Positions 35,578-44,944 of a stretch of 64,000 bases of DNA are shown one piece after another. The notes below the pieces were generated by a model. The model searched no databases. It was not told the DNA's origin and worked only from the letters and a program-made list of their open reading frames with translations. The number at the start of each line of letters is the position of its first letter. The stretch's first letter is position 1. The position numbers and the translations under genes are program-made. Source of the stretch: an uncultured Ruminococcus sp. (GTDB taxonomy: Bacteria; Bacillota; Clostridia; Oscillospirales; Acutalibacteraceae); contig CACYPH010000001.1 of the NCBI GenBank assembly GCA_902776185.1, positions 1 to 64,000 on the forward strand. The letters run 5' to 3'.

Positions 35578-37848
35578 ATGAAGAAAAGAATCATCGTTAT
35601 TCTGTCCGTTCTGCTGACCATGGCGCTCGTCTGCAGTGCGTTCGTCATCAGCACTACCGCGGCGACCCCGACCATCAACTACAACTTCTCGGGCAGCAAT
35701 TCGGGAACGAAGGGCTTTGCTGAGGGCACGATCACCCTCTCGGGCGGCTCGGGCAGTACCTCGCTGTACTGGGCGGACGATACCAAGGCACTCGATAACT
35801 TTGAACCGATTGCGACCTTCTCGAACGGCTCGGGCAGCTACACCATGCCCGCCTATACCGCTATCCCCGCCAAGGCGACCAAGGTCATCGCGGTCACCGG
35901 CACCAACCGCACCGTAGCAAGTGCGGCGGCGGTCTACAACATTCCTGCCAATAAGAAGCTCGGCAAGACCGACAAGGATCTGCTGTACAGCTTTGCGAAC
36001 TATTCCGACTTCCATATGGAGGAGAATTCCCCTCAGGGCAAGGCGTACGACGGCTGGACGCCCAAATACCCCTATGACGAACAGCATCTGAAGAATGCTT
36101 TCAATACCGCTGCAGCGAGAAAGGTCGACTTCATTATCACGAACGGCGACCATGTCAACAACCAGCGCAACGATCTGAACTCCGGCAATAACAACTTCTA
36201 TGCCTCCGAGTGGAACCGCTATCTGCATATCCTCGCCGAGAGCGACTATGTAAATCCGATCTACGAGGCGATCGGTAACCACGAACTGTGGAACTATGAG
36301 AAGGATTCCTCCAAAACACCCCGCGACTGGAAATCCGGCTCGCGCTACTTTGTCGCGGTAACGGGTCTGGATTCCACCAAAGCGACCATCGATTCCGACA
36401 AGGCATATTATGAGATCACCGAGCCGACGACAGGCGACCATTTCCTCTTGATGGCGCTCGAGGGCGGCTTCTATACCGACGCGAACAACGAATTCTCCGA
36501 TGCTCAGCTGACCTGGCTCGAGAACAAGCTCAACGCCTACAAGAACGACGGTAAGAACGTCTTTATCTTCGAGCACGCAAACTTCTACAAGTGGGGCGCA
36601 GGCGATCAGAAGGACAAACCGATCTACAATATCCCGCTGAAATTCGGCAACACCGCGACTACCAAGCTCCAGACTATCCTCAAGAACCATCCCGAGGTGG
36701 TTTTTGTCACCGGACATACCCATTTCAAGTACAGCCTGCAGCTGAACTACGATAACGATAATAATGCAGCGGCAACCATGCTCCACGTTTCCTCTGTCGG
36801 CGGCGTGCGCGATATCCAGAACCGCACTACCCGTATCGACGATACTACCCTGCAGAACAGCGAGGGCTACATCGTAGAGGTCTACGACGACGCGACCATC
36901 TTCTACGGCACCAACACCTATTCCAACAGCACCTATCCGTGGGCGACCTATATCGTACCGCAGACCACCTCTGCGCAGAATCAGCCGACCGAAAAACCCA
37001 CCGAAAAGGCGACCGAAAAGGCGACCGAGGCTCCGACTCAGGCACCGACACAGAGACCCACCTACGGTCCGCTGCCGACCTTCCCGCCTGCAACCGAAAA
37101 GCAGGACGACATCCTCTGGGGCGATGTAGACGATGACGGTATCGTCACCGTCGTAGACGCGACTGCTGTCCAGCGCTGGCTTGCAGATCTCAAGCAGCTC
37201 GACAGTGCGGCGCAGAAGCGCGGCGATGTTGACGCTGACGGCAAGCTGACCATCGTTGATGCGACCTGCATCCAGCGCAAGCTCGCTGACCTGATCAAGA
37301 AGTTCCCCGCAGAGACCGCGCTCGCCTCTACCGGCGAAGAATATGAGTACGAGATCGTCACTGACACAGACCTCGCCGAGACCGGCGCAGACCTCACTAC
37401 CCTGCGCACGCAGGCGAAGTCTGCCCTCGATAAGTACTGGGTACTCGCATCCTACGACCAGTATCAGGCGCTCAAGAAGGCGTATAAGGAGAATGCCGAC
37501 TACGATACGCTGAATGCCGCCTACACCGCGTTCAACACCGCAGTCGCGAACTTCTACCCCGGTGATAACATCACCGTGCGCTTCAAGGCTCCCTCCGGCT
37601 GGGGCAACATCAACGCTTATGTCTATAACAGCGATTCCGATAAGCTCTCCGCATGGCCGGGCAAAGCCTGCACCAAGAACGGCGACTACTGGAGCATCTC
37701 CGTGCCGACCGGCAGATATAACTATATCATCTTCAACGACGGCAACGGCGGTCACCAGACCATCGACCTCGCCCTCGGCGTCACCCGCAACCAGGGCTAC
37801 ACCGCAGATTCCGGCACAAAGGTCAAGGCGTATCCGTATCAGTACTAA
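35578..37848 (+). CDS. Secreted metallophosphoesterase with dockerin and starch-binding-like module
   Basis: 756 residues. Signal peptide 1 to about 28; short beta domain; calcineurin-like phosphoesterase with all metal motifs (SDFH near 143, NGDH near 190, GNHE at 233, GHTH at 379). Then a Pro/Thr/Glu linker (about 465-510), a type I dockerin with two Ca-binding repeats (GDVDDDGIVTVVDATAVQ near 515 and GDVDADGKLTIVDATCIQ near 550), a helical spacer (about 605-660) and a C-terminal CBM26-like domain (about 664-745). It is likely attached to a cohesin scaffold at the cell surface. Substrate unknown. Start at 35578 follows AAAGGAG. Confidence 0.88.
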   Translation: MKKRIIVILSVLLTMALVCSAFVISTTAATPTINYNFSGSNSGTKGFAEGTITLSGGSGSTSLYWADDTKALDNFEPIATFSNGSGSYTMPAYTAIPAKATKVIAVTGTNRTVASAAAVYNIPANKKLGKTDKDLLYSFANYSDFHMEENSPQGKAYDGWTPKYPYDEQHLKNAFNTAAARKVDFIITNGDHVNNQRNDLNSGNNNFYASEWNRYLHILAESDYVNPIYEAIGNHELWNYEKDSSKTPRDWKSGSRYFVAVTGLDSTKATIDSDKAYYEITEPTTGDHFLLMALEGGFYTDANNEFSDAQLTWLENKLNAYKNDGKNVFIFEHANFYKWGAGDQKDKPIYNIPLKFGNTATTKLQTILKNHPEVVFVTGHTHFKYSLQLNYDNDNNAAATMLHVSSVGGVRDIQNRTTRIDDTTLQNSEGYIVEVYDDATIFYGTNTYSNSTYPWATYIVPQTTSAQNQPTEKPTEKATEKATEAPTQAPTQRPTYGPLPTFPPATEKQDDILWGDVDDDGIVTVVDATAVQRWLADLKQLDSAAQKRGDVDADGKLTIVDATCIQRKLADLIKKFPAETALASTGEEYEYEIVTDTDLAETGADLTTLRTQAKSALDKYWVLASYDQYQALKKAYKENADYDTLNAAYTAFNTAVANFYPGDNITVRFKAPSGWGNINAYVYNSDSDKLSAWPGKACTKNGDYWSISVPTGRYNYIIFNDGNGGHQTIDLALGVTRNQGYTADSGTKVKAYPYQY

Positions 37849-37860
37849 GCTGAATAGGTT

Positions 37861-37890
37861 AAAAGAGGCTTCCTGCGGGAAGCCTCTTTT
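37861..37890 (+). terminator. Strong terminator after the phosphoesterase gene
   Basis: Perfect 13-bp stem AAAAGAGGCTTCC/GGAAGCCTCTTTT with a TGCG loop; symmetrical, so possibly active both ways. Confidence 0.92.
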
Positions 37891-37958
37891 CGGTTGACGC
37901 GGTGCGAATCGCAGAAAAGCCGGGCAAATTATAGCGTGGCGCACCTATAAAAATGTTC

Positions 37959-37987
37959 TTTACAATCCCGATGTTTTATGGTATGAT
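37959..37987 (+). promoter_or_regulatory. queT promoter
   Basis: -35 TTTACA (37959-37964), 17-bp spacer, -10 TATGAT (37982-37987). Transcription would start close to the first base of the structured leader. Confidence 0.72.
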
Positions 37988-38070
37988 AACCCTCGGTCAG
38001 TTCGAAACCATCCTGACTTGGCACGGTAAAATCTACTGCATTACCGCCGCCTAAATCAAAACTAGGGAGA
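37988..38070 (+). promoter_or_regulatory. Probable preQ1 riboswitch (class III-like) of queT
   Basis: An 80-base structured leader directly before queT. Helices seen: GTCAG/CTGAC (37996-38000 with 38013-38017) and CGGTAA/TTACCG (38024-38029 with 38041-38046). CCCT at 37990-37993 can pair with AGGG at 38064-38067, forming a pseudoknot that hides the ribosome site AGGGAG. PreQ1-III riboswitches are known from Ruminococcaceae queT leaders. I assign the class by context and topology, not by sequence match. Confidence 0.62.
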
Positions 38071-38079
38071 AAAAAGAAT

Positions 38080-38619
38080 ATGAGAAACAAAAACTTAGTC
38101 CGCCTGACACAAGCGGCAGTCATCGCCGCACTCTATGCGGTGCTGACAGTCGGTCAAAACCTGCTCTTGCCCGGCACAGCGTCGATGGCAGTCCAGTTCC
38201 GCATCGCAGAGGTGCTCACCATGCTTGCAGTATTCACACCGGTCGCGATACCGGGACTCACGATAGGCTGTGTGATCGCCAACATCAGCTCCGTGACCGC
38301 GGGGTTGGGATTCTACGACATGATCTTCGGCTCGCTCGCGAGCCTGATCGCCGCCTTGACGATGTACGGTCTCAGGAATGTGCGCTTCAAGACCCTGCCG
38401 ATTGCCGCCGCACTGATGCCCGCGTTATGGAACGGTCTGATCGTCGGCTTTGAGATCGACTTTTTCTTTGTCGGCAACCTCAGCTTCAACTTCACCGATT
38501 TTCTGGTACAGGGAGGCTGTGTCGCCCTCGGCGAGCTGGCAGTGCTGATCGTACTGGGACTGCCGTTCTGCAAGATGATCGAGAAAACCGGCATTTTTCA
38601 GAACAAAGATATGCTATAA
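38080..38619 (+). CDS. queT: QueT-family queuosine precursor transporter
   Basis: 179 residues with about five or six hydrophobic helices. The conserved N-terminal LTQAAVIAALYAVLT and the FRIAEVLTMLAVFTP segment near 44-58 match QueT (COG4708), the substrate-binding subunit of an ECF transporter for queuosine precursors such as preQ1. Its leader looks like a preQ1 riboswitch, consistent with feedback by its substrate. A terminator follows 8 bases after the stop. Confidence 0.9.
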   Translation: MRNKNLVRLTQAAVIAALYAVLTVGQNLLLPGTASMAVQFRIAEVLTMLAVFTPVAIPGLTIGCVIANISSVTAGLGFYDMIFGSLASLIAALTMYGLRNVRFKTLPIAAALMPALWNGLIVGFEIDFFFVGNLSFNFTDFLVQGGCVALGELAVLIVLGLPFCKMIEKTGIFQNKDML

Positions 38620-38626
38620 TGACAAA

Positions 38627-38648
38627 CCCCGCTGAATGCTCAGCGGGG
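38627..38648 (+). terminator. Terminator after queT
   Basis: CCCCGCTGA-ATGC-TCAGCGGGG then ATTTTTGTT. It also lies just past the end of the convergent pseudouridine synthase gene. Confidence 0.92.
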
Positions 38649-38655
38649 ATTTTTG

Positions 38656-39288
38656 TTAGATCGGAAATCCTTCGGGACTGCAGGTGAAGCACAGCTTTTC
38701 GCCCGTGATCGGGTGGGGAAAATGCAGCTCTGCGGCACACAGGGCGATATTTTTCACGTCGATATGACTGCCGTAGCGGCGGTCGCCGACCAGCGGCATC
38801 TGCCTTGAGGCGAACTGCACGCGGATCTGGTGAGTGCGTCCCGTCAGCAGACGGATGCGTACTTTTGATACCATGACGCCGTTCAGCTCACCGGTACGCA
38901 GCCGCTCATAAATCAAGCTCGCTTGCTTGACGCCCTTTCGCTCGCGGCGCACGACGTAGCTTTTGCCTTTCGAGCGGTCAAAGTACAACAGATCGGTCAT
39001 CTCGCCGCGCTCCTCGGGGACGCCTTCCACGACAGCAAGATAGGTTTTTTTCACCTCTCCTTTTTGGATCAGCGCGGACAGCTTCGCGGCGGATTCGCGC
39101 GTCTTGGCAAATACCATAACGCCATGTGTTGTCTTATCCAGACGATGGACGGGATAGACCTCGCATCCGCATTGTTCGCGGAGGATCGCCGGCAGATTCG
39201 GCTGTGTATCATGCGCTTCACTCAGCACGCCGTATGGCTTTACCGCAACGATGATGTGATCATCCTGAAAAATGATGCGCGCATCCAT
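38656..39288 (-). CDS. RluA-family pseudouridine synthase
   Basis: 210 residues. The catalytic aspartate lies in VHRLDKTTHGVMVFAKT near 47-63. TGRTHQIRVQFA near 149 and GDRRYG near 167 are conserved. No N-terminal S4 domain, so it is the short RluA/TruC-like form; the RNA target (rRNA or tRNA) cannot be assigned. It is 6 bases downstream of the fhs start region on the same strand, so the two may be cotranscribed. Confidence 0.9.
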   Translation of the reverse strand: MDARIIFQDDHIIVAVKPYGVLSEAHDTQPNLPAILREQCGCEVYPVHRLDKTTHGVMVFAKTRESAAKLSALIQKGEVKKTYLAVVEGVPEERGEMTDLLYFDRSKGKSYVVRRERKGVKQASLIYERLRTGELNGVMVSKVRIRLLTGRTHQIRVQFASRQMPLVGDRRYGSHIDVKNIALCAAELHFPHPITGEKLCFTCSPEGFPI

Positions 39289-39294
39289 CCTGTA

Positions 39295-40962
39295 TCAGAA
39301 CAGACCGCTGATCACGCCGTCATCGCTGACGTCGATGCGCTCGGCGGCAGGAGATTTCGGCAGTCCGGGCATGGTCATGATGTCGCCGGTGAGGACGACG
39401 ATGAAGCCCGCTCCCGCAGAGAGGCGCACATCTTTAACGTGGATGACGAAGTCCTCGGGCGCACACAGCAGGGTCATATCGTCCGAAAAGCTGTACTGCG
39501 TCTTTGCAATACAAACGGGCAGACCGCCGTAGCCCAGATCGGTGAGCTTCTTGATCTCCTTCTCAGCTTTGGCAGAAAAGGCGACGTGCTTTGCACGATA
39601 GACGCCCTTTGCGACATCGCGGATCTTCTTTTCGACAGGCTGATCAAGTTCATAGGCGAAGCGGAAGTTCTCGTTAGACTCCTCCTCGCAGAGGCGGACG
39701 ACCTCCTTTGCCATCTCGATACCGCCTGCGCCGCCGTCCGCCCATACGGTGGACAGCACGGTGTTGACGCCCAGCTCGCGGCACTTGTCGATGACCATCT
39801 GCACCTCGGCGTCGGTATCTGTCGGAAAACGATTCAGCGCGACGACGGAGGGCAGGTTGTATACATTCTTGATATTATCTACGTGGCGCAGAAGATTGGG
39901 CAGACCCTTTTCGAGCGCCTCGAGGTTCTCGGGAGCGAGATTTTTCTTATCGACGCCGCCGTGCATCTTTAAGGCACGGATGGTGGCGACGATGACGACC
40001 GCGTCGGGCTTCATGCCCGCGTAACGGCACTTGATGTCGAGAAACTTCTCTGCGCCGAGATCCGCGCCGAAGCCTGCTTCCGTCACGGTGTAGTCGGATA
40101 GCTTGCGGCTGATCTTGGTCGCGGTCACGGAGTTGCATCCGTGGGCGATATTCGCGAACGGTCCGCCGTGGACAAAGGCGGGAGTTCCCTCCAATGTCTG
40201 CACCAGATTGGGCTTGATCGCATCCTTGAGGAGCGCGGTCATCGCGCCCTGCGCCTTCAGGTCGCCCGCGGTAACGGGCTTTTCATCATAGGTATAGCCG
40301 ACGATGATTTTCGACAAACGTTTTTTGAGATCTGCGATAGAATCAGCAAGACACAGGATCGCCATGATCTCGGAGGCGACGGTGATATCGTAGCCGTCCT
40401 CACGCGGGACGCCGTTGACCCTGCCGCCCAGACCGTCGGTGACATACCGTAACTGGCGGTCATTCATATCGACACAGCGTTTCCATGTGATCCTGCGGGG
40501 GTCGATATTCAGGCTGTTGCCCTGATAGATATGGTTGTCGAGCATCGCGGCGAGCAGGTTGTTCGCCGCACCGATCGCATGAAAGTCGCCGGTGAAATGC
40601 AGGTTGATGTCCTCCATCGGAACGACCTGAGCGTAGCCGCCGCCGGCAGCGCCGCCCTTGATGCCGAATACAGGTCCGAGAGAGGGTTCTCTCAGGGCGA
40701 CCGAAACGTTTTTGCCGAGCTGCTTCATTGCGTCCGCAAGCCCGATGGTCGTCGTTGTCTTGCCCTCGCCCGCAGGGGTGGGGGTCATCGCGGTGACCAG
40801 GATCAGCTTGCCGTCGGACGCCTCTGTTTTCAGTATGTCGAGGCTCAGCTTTGCCTTATATTTTCCGTAATACTCCAGATATTCCTCGTCGATCCCGGCA
40901 GCCTTTGCGACCTGCGAGATCGGCTGCATGGTACAGCTCTGGGCGATTTCGATGTCTGTCAT
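39295..40962 (-). CDS. fhs: Formate-tetrahydrofolate ligase
   Basis: 555 residues, normal length. ATP-dependent formation of 10-formyl-THF from formate, used in one-carbon and purine metabolism and in acetogenesis. P-loop [16 protein letters not shown] near 61-76; [17 protein letters not shown] near 105. Ribosome site AAGGAG lies 8 bases before the ATG. No other Wood-Ljungdahl gene is in the window, so a biosynthetic role is the safer reading. Confidence 0.96.
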   Translation of the reverse strand: MTDIEIAQSCTMQPISQVAKAAGIDEEYLEYYGKYKAKLSLDILKTEASDGKLILVTAMTPTPAGEGKTTTTIGLADAMKQLGKNVSVALREPSLGPVFGIKGGAAGGGYAQVVPMEDINLHFTGDFHAIGAANNLLAAMLDNHIYQGNSLNIDPRRITWKRCVDMNDRQLRYVTDGLGGRVNGVPREDGYDITVASEIMAILCLADSIADLKKRLSKIIVGYTYDEKPVTAGDLKAQGAMTALLKDAIKPNLVQTLEGTPAFVHGGPFANIAHGCNSVTATKISRKLSDYTVTEAGFGADLGAEKFLDIKCRYAGMKPDAVVIVATIRALKMHGGVDKKNLAPENLEALEKGLPNLLRHVDNIKNVYNLPSVVALNRFPTDTDAEVQMVIDKCRELGVNTVLSTVWADGGAGGIEMAKEVVRLCEEESNENFRFAYELDQPVEKKIRDVAKGVYRAKHVAFSAKAEKEIKKLTDLGYGGLPVCIAKTQYSFSDDMTLLCAPEDFVIHVKDVRLSAGAGFIVVLTGDIMTMPGLPKSPAAERIDVSDDGVISGLF

Positions 40963-41059
40963 TAGGTCATCTCCTTATCGTTTCTGTACAGATTATATCG
41001 AACATTCTCCGCGCGGTCAAGGACGGCGGAAAAACTTTATAGAAAATTCTAAAAAACGC

Positions 41060-41088
41060 TTGCTATCTGTCACAAAATGTAGTATTAT
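41060..41088 (+). promoter_or_regulatory. xpt promoter
   Basis: -35 TTGCTA (41060-41065), 17-bp spacer, -10 TATTAT (41083-41088). The leader of about 50 bases is too short for, and does not match, a purine riboswitch. Confidence 0.65.
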
Positions 41089-41143
41089 CATGCTGTATAA
41101 CGCTATAAATATGGTATTATTAGCTTGTTTTGGAGGGTTCAGA

Positions 41144-41716
41144 ATGAAATTATTGGAAGACAGGATCCGCAAAGACGGTATCGTCCGCGAAGGCAACATT
41201 CTCAAGGTGGACAGCTTTGTCAACCACCAGATCGACTGCACCTTTATCGCAGAGCTTGCCAAAGAGTTCAAACGACTGTACAAGGATGACGAGATCACCA
41301 AGATCCTCACCATCGAAGCATCGGGTATCGGTATCGCCTGCATCGTTGCATTGGAGTTCGGCGTGCCGGTGGTATTTGCCAAGAAGAACAAGACCGTCAA
41401 TATCGCCAACGACGTCTATACATCCAAGGTCGAGTCCTTCACCCATAAGCGCAACTATGACATCATCGTGTCGAAAGACTTCTTAAAGCCCGAGGACAAG
41501 GTGCTGATCATCGACGATTTTCTCGCGATGGGTTCGGCGCTGCATGGTTTGATCGAGCTGATCCAGCACGCGGGAGCGACCATTGTCGGCGCGGGCATCG
41601 TGATCGAGAAGGCGTATCAGAAAGGCGGACAGATGATCCGCGATATGGGCGTTCGGGTAGAATCCCTCGCGCGTATCAAGAGCATGGACAATAACGAGAT
41701 CGAGTTTATCGACTGA
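41144..41716 (+). CDS. xpt: Xanthine phosphoribosyltransferase
   Basis: 190 residues, the Bacillus Xpt length. Converts xanthine and PRPP to XMP. PRPP motif VLIIDDFLAMGSALHGLI near 123-140, and the N-terminal LLEDRIRKDG segment is typical. Start at 41144 with GGAGGG upstream; a longer in-frame extension overlaps fhs and is not supported. It links the window's guanine deaminase (which makes xanthine) to purine salvage. Confidence 0.94.
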   Translation: MKLLEDRIRKDGIVREGNILKVDSFVNHQIDCTFIAELAKEFKRLYKDDEITKILTIEASGIGIACIVALEFGVPVVFAKKNKTVNIANDVYTSKVESFTHKRNYDIIVSKDFLKPEDKVLIIDDFLAMGSALHGLIELIQHAGATIVGAGIVIEKAYQKGGQMIRDMGVRVESLARIKSMDNNEIEFID

Positions 41717-41797
41717 TTGTCACTTGATTTAAAATGAATCATAAAACAGAAACCCTGACATATAGTTTACAGACGATGTAAAAACGGAGGAATCAAC

Positions 41798-43399
41798 TTG
41801 AACAAGAAACTGAAATGCTTACTGTCGGCAGTGATGGTGCTCATCATGCTGCTCAGTGCGGTCATTGTGATGCCCGCAACTGCGGCACAGAGCGACGATA
41901 CCGCTGCCGAAACCACTCCTGCCGCGACTGAAAGCGCAGCAGGTGCTGAATCCGACAACGCGCTTGCGGATGAGGAGAGCTCCGCTGAGAGCGAGCCCGG
42001 CGACGTCTTTGCCGACGCGCACGACGAGCTGCAGGAAGAACCCGCGACAGAGGAAGCCACTTCCGATTCTCTGGAAGCAGAGGAAGCCGCTCTCCCCGAA
42101 GAAGTTGCTGCTGAGGAAGAAACCGTTCCCGAGAAAAAGTCTGCCGAGCTTGCCGAGACCGGCGTCATCCCCGAGCTGAAGGTGGACGTTAACGCGCACC
42201 GCGACAATGCGTACAACAACCGCATCGTTCTGAAATGGGACAATCTCGCCGCGGCGGAAGGCTACCGCATTTACTGGCGCGATATGACAACGGCCGACGC
42301 CCCAAAAAAGCTGCTGACGACCGTCAAGGGCAAGAACACGCTGACGGTCAATAACTTAAAGCAAGGCTCAAAATACCGCTTCTACGTCGTCCCCTTTGCC
42401 GAGGACGGCGGAAAAACGAGCTACGGATTATCCTCCAACGTCACGATCGCGACCTATCCCAAGCCTGTGACAAGCTTCACGCTCAAGTCCAACGATACCA
42501 ACGCCACCGTCCTGAAATGGAAGCGCGTTTACTATATCGACGGCTATCTGATCCTGCGTCAGTACCAGGGCAAATGGACGCCGTATAAGTACCTCAAGGG
42601 CAACGTCACCGAGTTCAAGGACAAGAATGTCAAACCCGGCTACGCTTACTACTACAAGATCATGACTTACCGAAAGGATACCCGCGGCTATGTCAGAAGC
42701 TCTGCCGCGCAGATCAAAACCCTCTGCGGGCTTTCTGCGCCCGCTAACAACGGCACGACCTCGCGCGTGAACAGGGGTATCTTCTCCTGGACAAAGAATC
42801 GCTACGCGACCGCGTACCAGATCTCTTATTCACTGGATAACAAAAAATACAAGTCGCTGGGCAACACCGCAAAGACCTCTTTCACCACCGGCAAGTTCAA
42901 GACCGGCACCACCGTTTATCTCAGAGTCAGACCCTATCGCATCGTCGGCAAGGCAAAGACCAAGATCCTCGGTATGACCAAGACGCTCAATACCAAGATC
43001 GTCGCGAACAAGTTCGGCGCGAGCGTAGGCGACACCTACATCGAGATCGACATCAGCGAACAGCACCTGTGGTATATCATCGATAACGACGTTTTTGTAT
43101 CCACTCCTGTCGTCACCGGCAACAATAACTCCTCCGACACGCCTACCGGTACCTACTACATCAACAACAAGGCGCGCAGCGTATCACTTGTCGGCGCTGA
43201 CTATGTCAGCTATGTTGATTACTGGATGGCGTTCATCGGCAGCAGCTACGGTATCCATGATGCGTCGTGGCGTTCGAGCTTCGGCGGCGATATCTACAAG
43301 GGCAACGGCTCGCACGGCTGTGTCAACACCCCGTATGATGCGGTCAAGAAGATCTACAACAATGTATCCGTCGGCACCCCGGTCGTGATCCACGGGTAA
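41798..43399 (+). CDS. Secreted L,D-transpeptidase with fibronectin-III-like domains
   Basis: 533 residues from a TTG start with GGAGG eight bases upstream. Signal peptide to about residue 30, an acidic Ala/Glu-rich linker (about 30-120), three fibronectin-III-like domains (about 128-400) and a C-terminal YkuD domain (about 412-533). Catalytic motif GSHGCVNTP with Cys508, and the upstream GIHD histidine near 488. It should make 3-3 peptidoglycan crosslinks or attach proteins to the wall. Single gene; its terminator is at 43457. Confidence 0.9.
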   Translation: MNKKLKCLLSAVMVLIMLLSAVIVMPATAAQSDDTAAETTPAATESAAGAESDNALADEESSAESEPGDVFADAHDELQEEPATEEATSDSLEAEEAALPEEVAAEEETVPEKKSAELAETGVIPELKVDVNAHRDNAYNNRIVLKWDNLAAAEGYRIYWRDMTTADAPKKLLTTVKGKNTLTVNNLKQGSKYRFYVVPFAEDGGKTSYGLSSNVTIATYPKPVTSFTLKSNDTNATVLKWKRVYYIDGYLILRQYQGKWTPYKYLKGNVTEFKDKNVKPGYAYYYKIMTYRKDTRGYVRSSAAQIKTLCGLSAPANNGTTSRVNRGIFSWTKNRYATAYQISYSLDNKKYKSLGNTAKTSFTTGKFKTGTTVYLRVRPYRIVGKAKTKILGMTKTLNTKIVANKFGASVGDTYIEIDISEQHLWYIIDNDVFVSTPVVTGNNNSSDTPTGTYYINNKARSVSLVGADYVSYVDYWMAFIGSSYGIHDASWRSSFGGDIYKGNGSHGCVNTPYDAVKKIYNNVSVGTPVVIHG

Positions 43400-43456
43400 T
43401 TCCTTATTGTTAGGAGTTAGGAGTTGGCTCCGACTGACCTTAATAAAAGAACAAAT

Positions 43457-43484
43457 GGGATACCGGCTTAAATGTTGGTATCCC
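43457..43484 (+). terminator. Terminator after the L,D-transpeptidase gene
   Basis: GGGATACC/GGTATCCC with a 12-base loop, then TTTTCTTTATG. Confidence 0.85.
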
Positions 43485-43529
43485 TTTTCTTTATGTTCTG
43501 TTATCTTGTTACGTATAATCAAAAAAGAA

Positions 43530-43553
43530 GGCACTGACGGTTAAGTCAGTGCC
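43530..43553 (-). terminator. Terminator after the LCP gene
   Basis: GGCACTGAC/GTCAGTGCC, followed on the minus strand by TTCTTTTTTGATT. Confidence 0.88.
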
Positions 43554-43612
43554 CTTGTGTTATATGCAGTTTTGTGAGAAATAACTCCTAACTCCTCACT
43601 CCAAACTGTCTG

Positions 43613-44944
43613 TCACTCCACCGGCGTATAGAACACCTTGAGCATGGTCTCCAGGACGTCCTTATCGCTCAGGTACATCTCGGCGTGTTCGCCGGCTTTG
43701 ATCTTGCCGCTGAGTCGGACAAACTCGATCTCGCCTGCGCTTTTGAGTTTTGTCAGTGCGGCGGAGGCGAGGTAGGTCACCTGAGGCAGATCAATGGTGG
43801 TATCGGCTTTGTCGTTGACGACACCGAACAGCCGTGTCACAGTGCCCAGATCCTTTTTCGCGGCGGGAACGATGGACGAGAGCAGTGCAGTGATATACTG
43901 CTGCTGGCGATCCATACGGTCGTTGTTGGAATCGAGCTTCTCCAGATCTCTGGACTGGACATAGGTTCTGACGTCGCTGCCCCTGAGCGTTACGGTTTCG
44001 CCGACGTGCACCGTCTCGCCGGTCTCTTTGGATACAAACTCCATCTTGGAGGTCAGGGTCACGCCGCCGACAGCCTCATTGAAATCCTCAAGCGAATTGA
44101 GATCGATCGCAAAATAGCTGTTCAATGGCAGACCGAAGAACAGCCTTGAGAGCGAGGTGTTGACGTTCGCGCCGCCTTTCACCTTTTCGCTCGAGTAGGA
44201 ATAGGCGTAGGAGAGCTGGGTCGTTTCGGTGTCGATGAATTTTCCGTCCGCGGAATAGACGTCGACGTCCAGCATGGTATCGCGCGAGATGCCGAGGATG
44301 GTGGTTTTTCCGGTATGGTCGTCGATCGCGGCGATGTAGATCGCGTCCGCCATGTAGTTGTCGCTTTCGCCGACTTGACCTTCATTATAACCGATGAAGG
44401 TGACCGCCATGATATCCTCGTTCAGACGATAGGTCTTGCCGCCGTATTTGATCGTGCGGCCCTTGTCCATGACGTTTGCGGCGTCCTTGCCGCTTTCGTC
44501 CTGCAGCGGGATCGTGATATCGATATCGTCGTAGTTATGCAGCGCTTTTCTGCCGATATCTTTCATGATGAAATAGGATGCGGTCACTGCGATGACCAGC
44601 GCAAGAATGACGCTGACGACGATGACGAGGATCTTCAGCCACAGCGGCCACTTTTTTCTGTGCTTTTTATGCTTACGCTTTTTCGGCGATGCAAAGACAA
44701 AGTCGTCCATCTCTTCATCGGTCGGACTGCTTTCAGCTGCGCTTATTCGCTTCTTTTTGTGCTTCTTTTTGCGCATATCGGGGATGATATAATCGAACTC
44801 CTCGGTATCCTTGCTGTGCAGTCGGCGCTCGGGCGTTTCAGACGGCGTCTGCTTTTCTGCAAGCTCTGCCTTCATATCCTCCTCAAGCGCGGGATATTCG
44901 CTGTCGGTCTCAGGCATGTTATTGTGCGTTTCGCTGTTTGACAT
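43613..44944 (-). CDS. LytR-CpsA-Psr (LCP) family wall-polymer ligase
   Basis: 443 residues. A cytoplasmic N-terminus of about 100 residues, highly charged with KKRKHKKHRKK-type stretches, one membrane helix (about 101-125), then the extracellular LCP domain with GISRDTMLDVDVY near 225 and GGANVNTSLSRLFFGLPLN near 261. LCP enzymes transfer teichoic-acid-like polymers or capsule from lipid carrier to peptidoglycan. It overlaps the sortase gene by 26 bases, forming a two-gene wall operon. Confidence 0.9.
   Translation of the reverse strand: MSNSETHNNMPETDSEYPALEEDMKAELAEKQTPSETPERRLHSKDTEEFDYIIPDMRKKKHKKKRISAAESSPTDEEMDDFVFASPKKRKHKKHRKKWPLWLKILVIVVSVILALVIAVTASYFIMKDIGRKALHNYDDIDITIPLQDESGKDAANVMDKGRTIKYGGKTYRLNEDIMAVTFIGYNEGQVGESDNYMADAIYIAAIDDHTGKTTILGISRDTMLDVDVYSADGKFIDTETTQLSYAYSYSSEKVKGGANVNTSLSRLFFGLPLNSYFAIDLNSLEDFNEAVGGVTLTSKMEFVSKETGETVHVGETVTLRGSDVRTYVQSRDLEKLDSNNDRMDRQQQYITALLSSIVPAAKKDLGTVTRLFGVVNDKADTTIDLPQVTYLASAALTKLKSAGEIEFVRLSGKIKAGEHAEMYLSDKDVLETMLKVFYTPVE

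Larger units (their letters stand above)
43409..43603. repeat. GGAGTTA heptamer inverted repeat, copy 2
   Basis: Left arm GTTAGGAGTTAGGAGTTGG (43409-43427) and right arm AACTCCTAACTCCTCACTCC (43583-43603) are about 155 bases apart. They enclose the two facing terminators of the flanking convergent genes. Same heptamer family as 33633-33741. Confidence 0.7.

Noticed and set aside
35509..37944. 811-codon open frame antisense to the phosphoesterase-dockerin gene
   Set aside because: It mirrors a gene with clear signal peptide, domains and ribosome site. Long antisense frames arise from GC-biased codon use here; no domain or start site supports it.
41066..41143. Purine riboswitch before xpt
   Set aside because: A TATAA...AATATGG stretch resembles the aptamer start, but the TTTCTACC core and closing helix are missing and the leader is too short.
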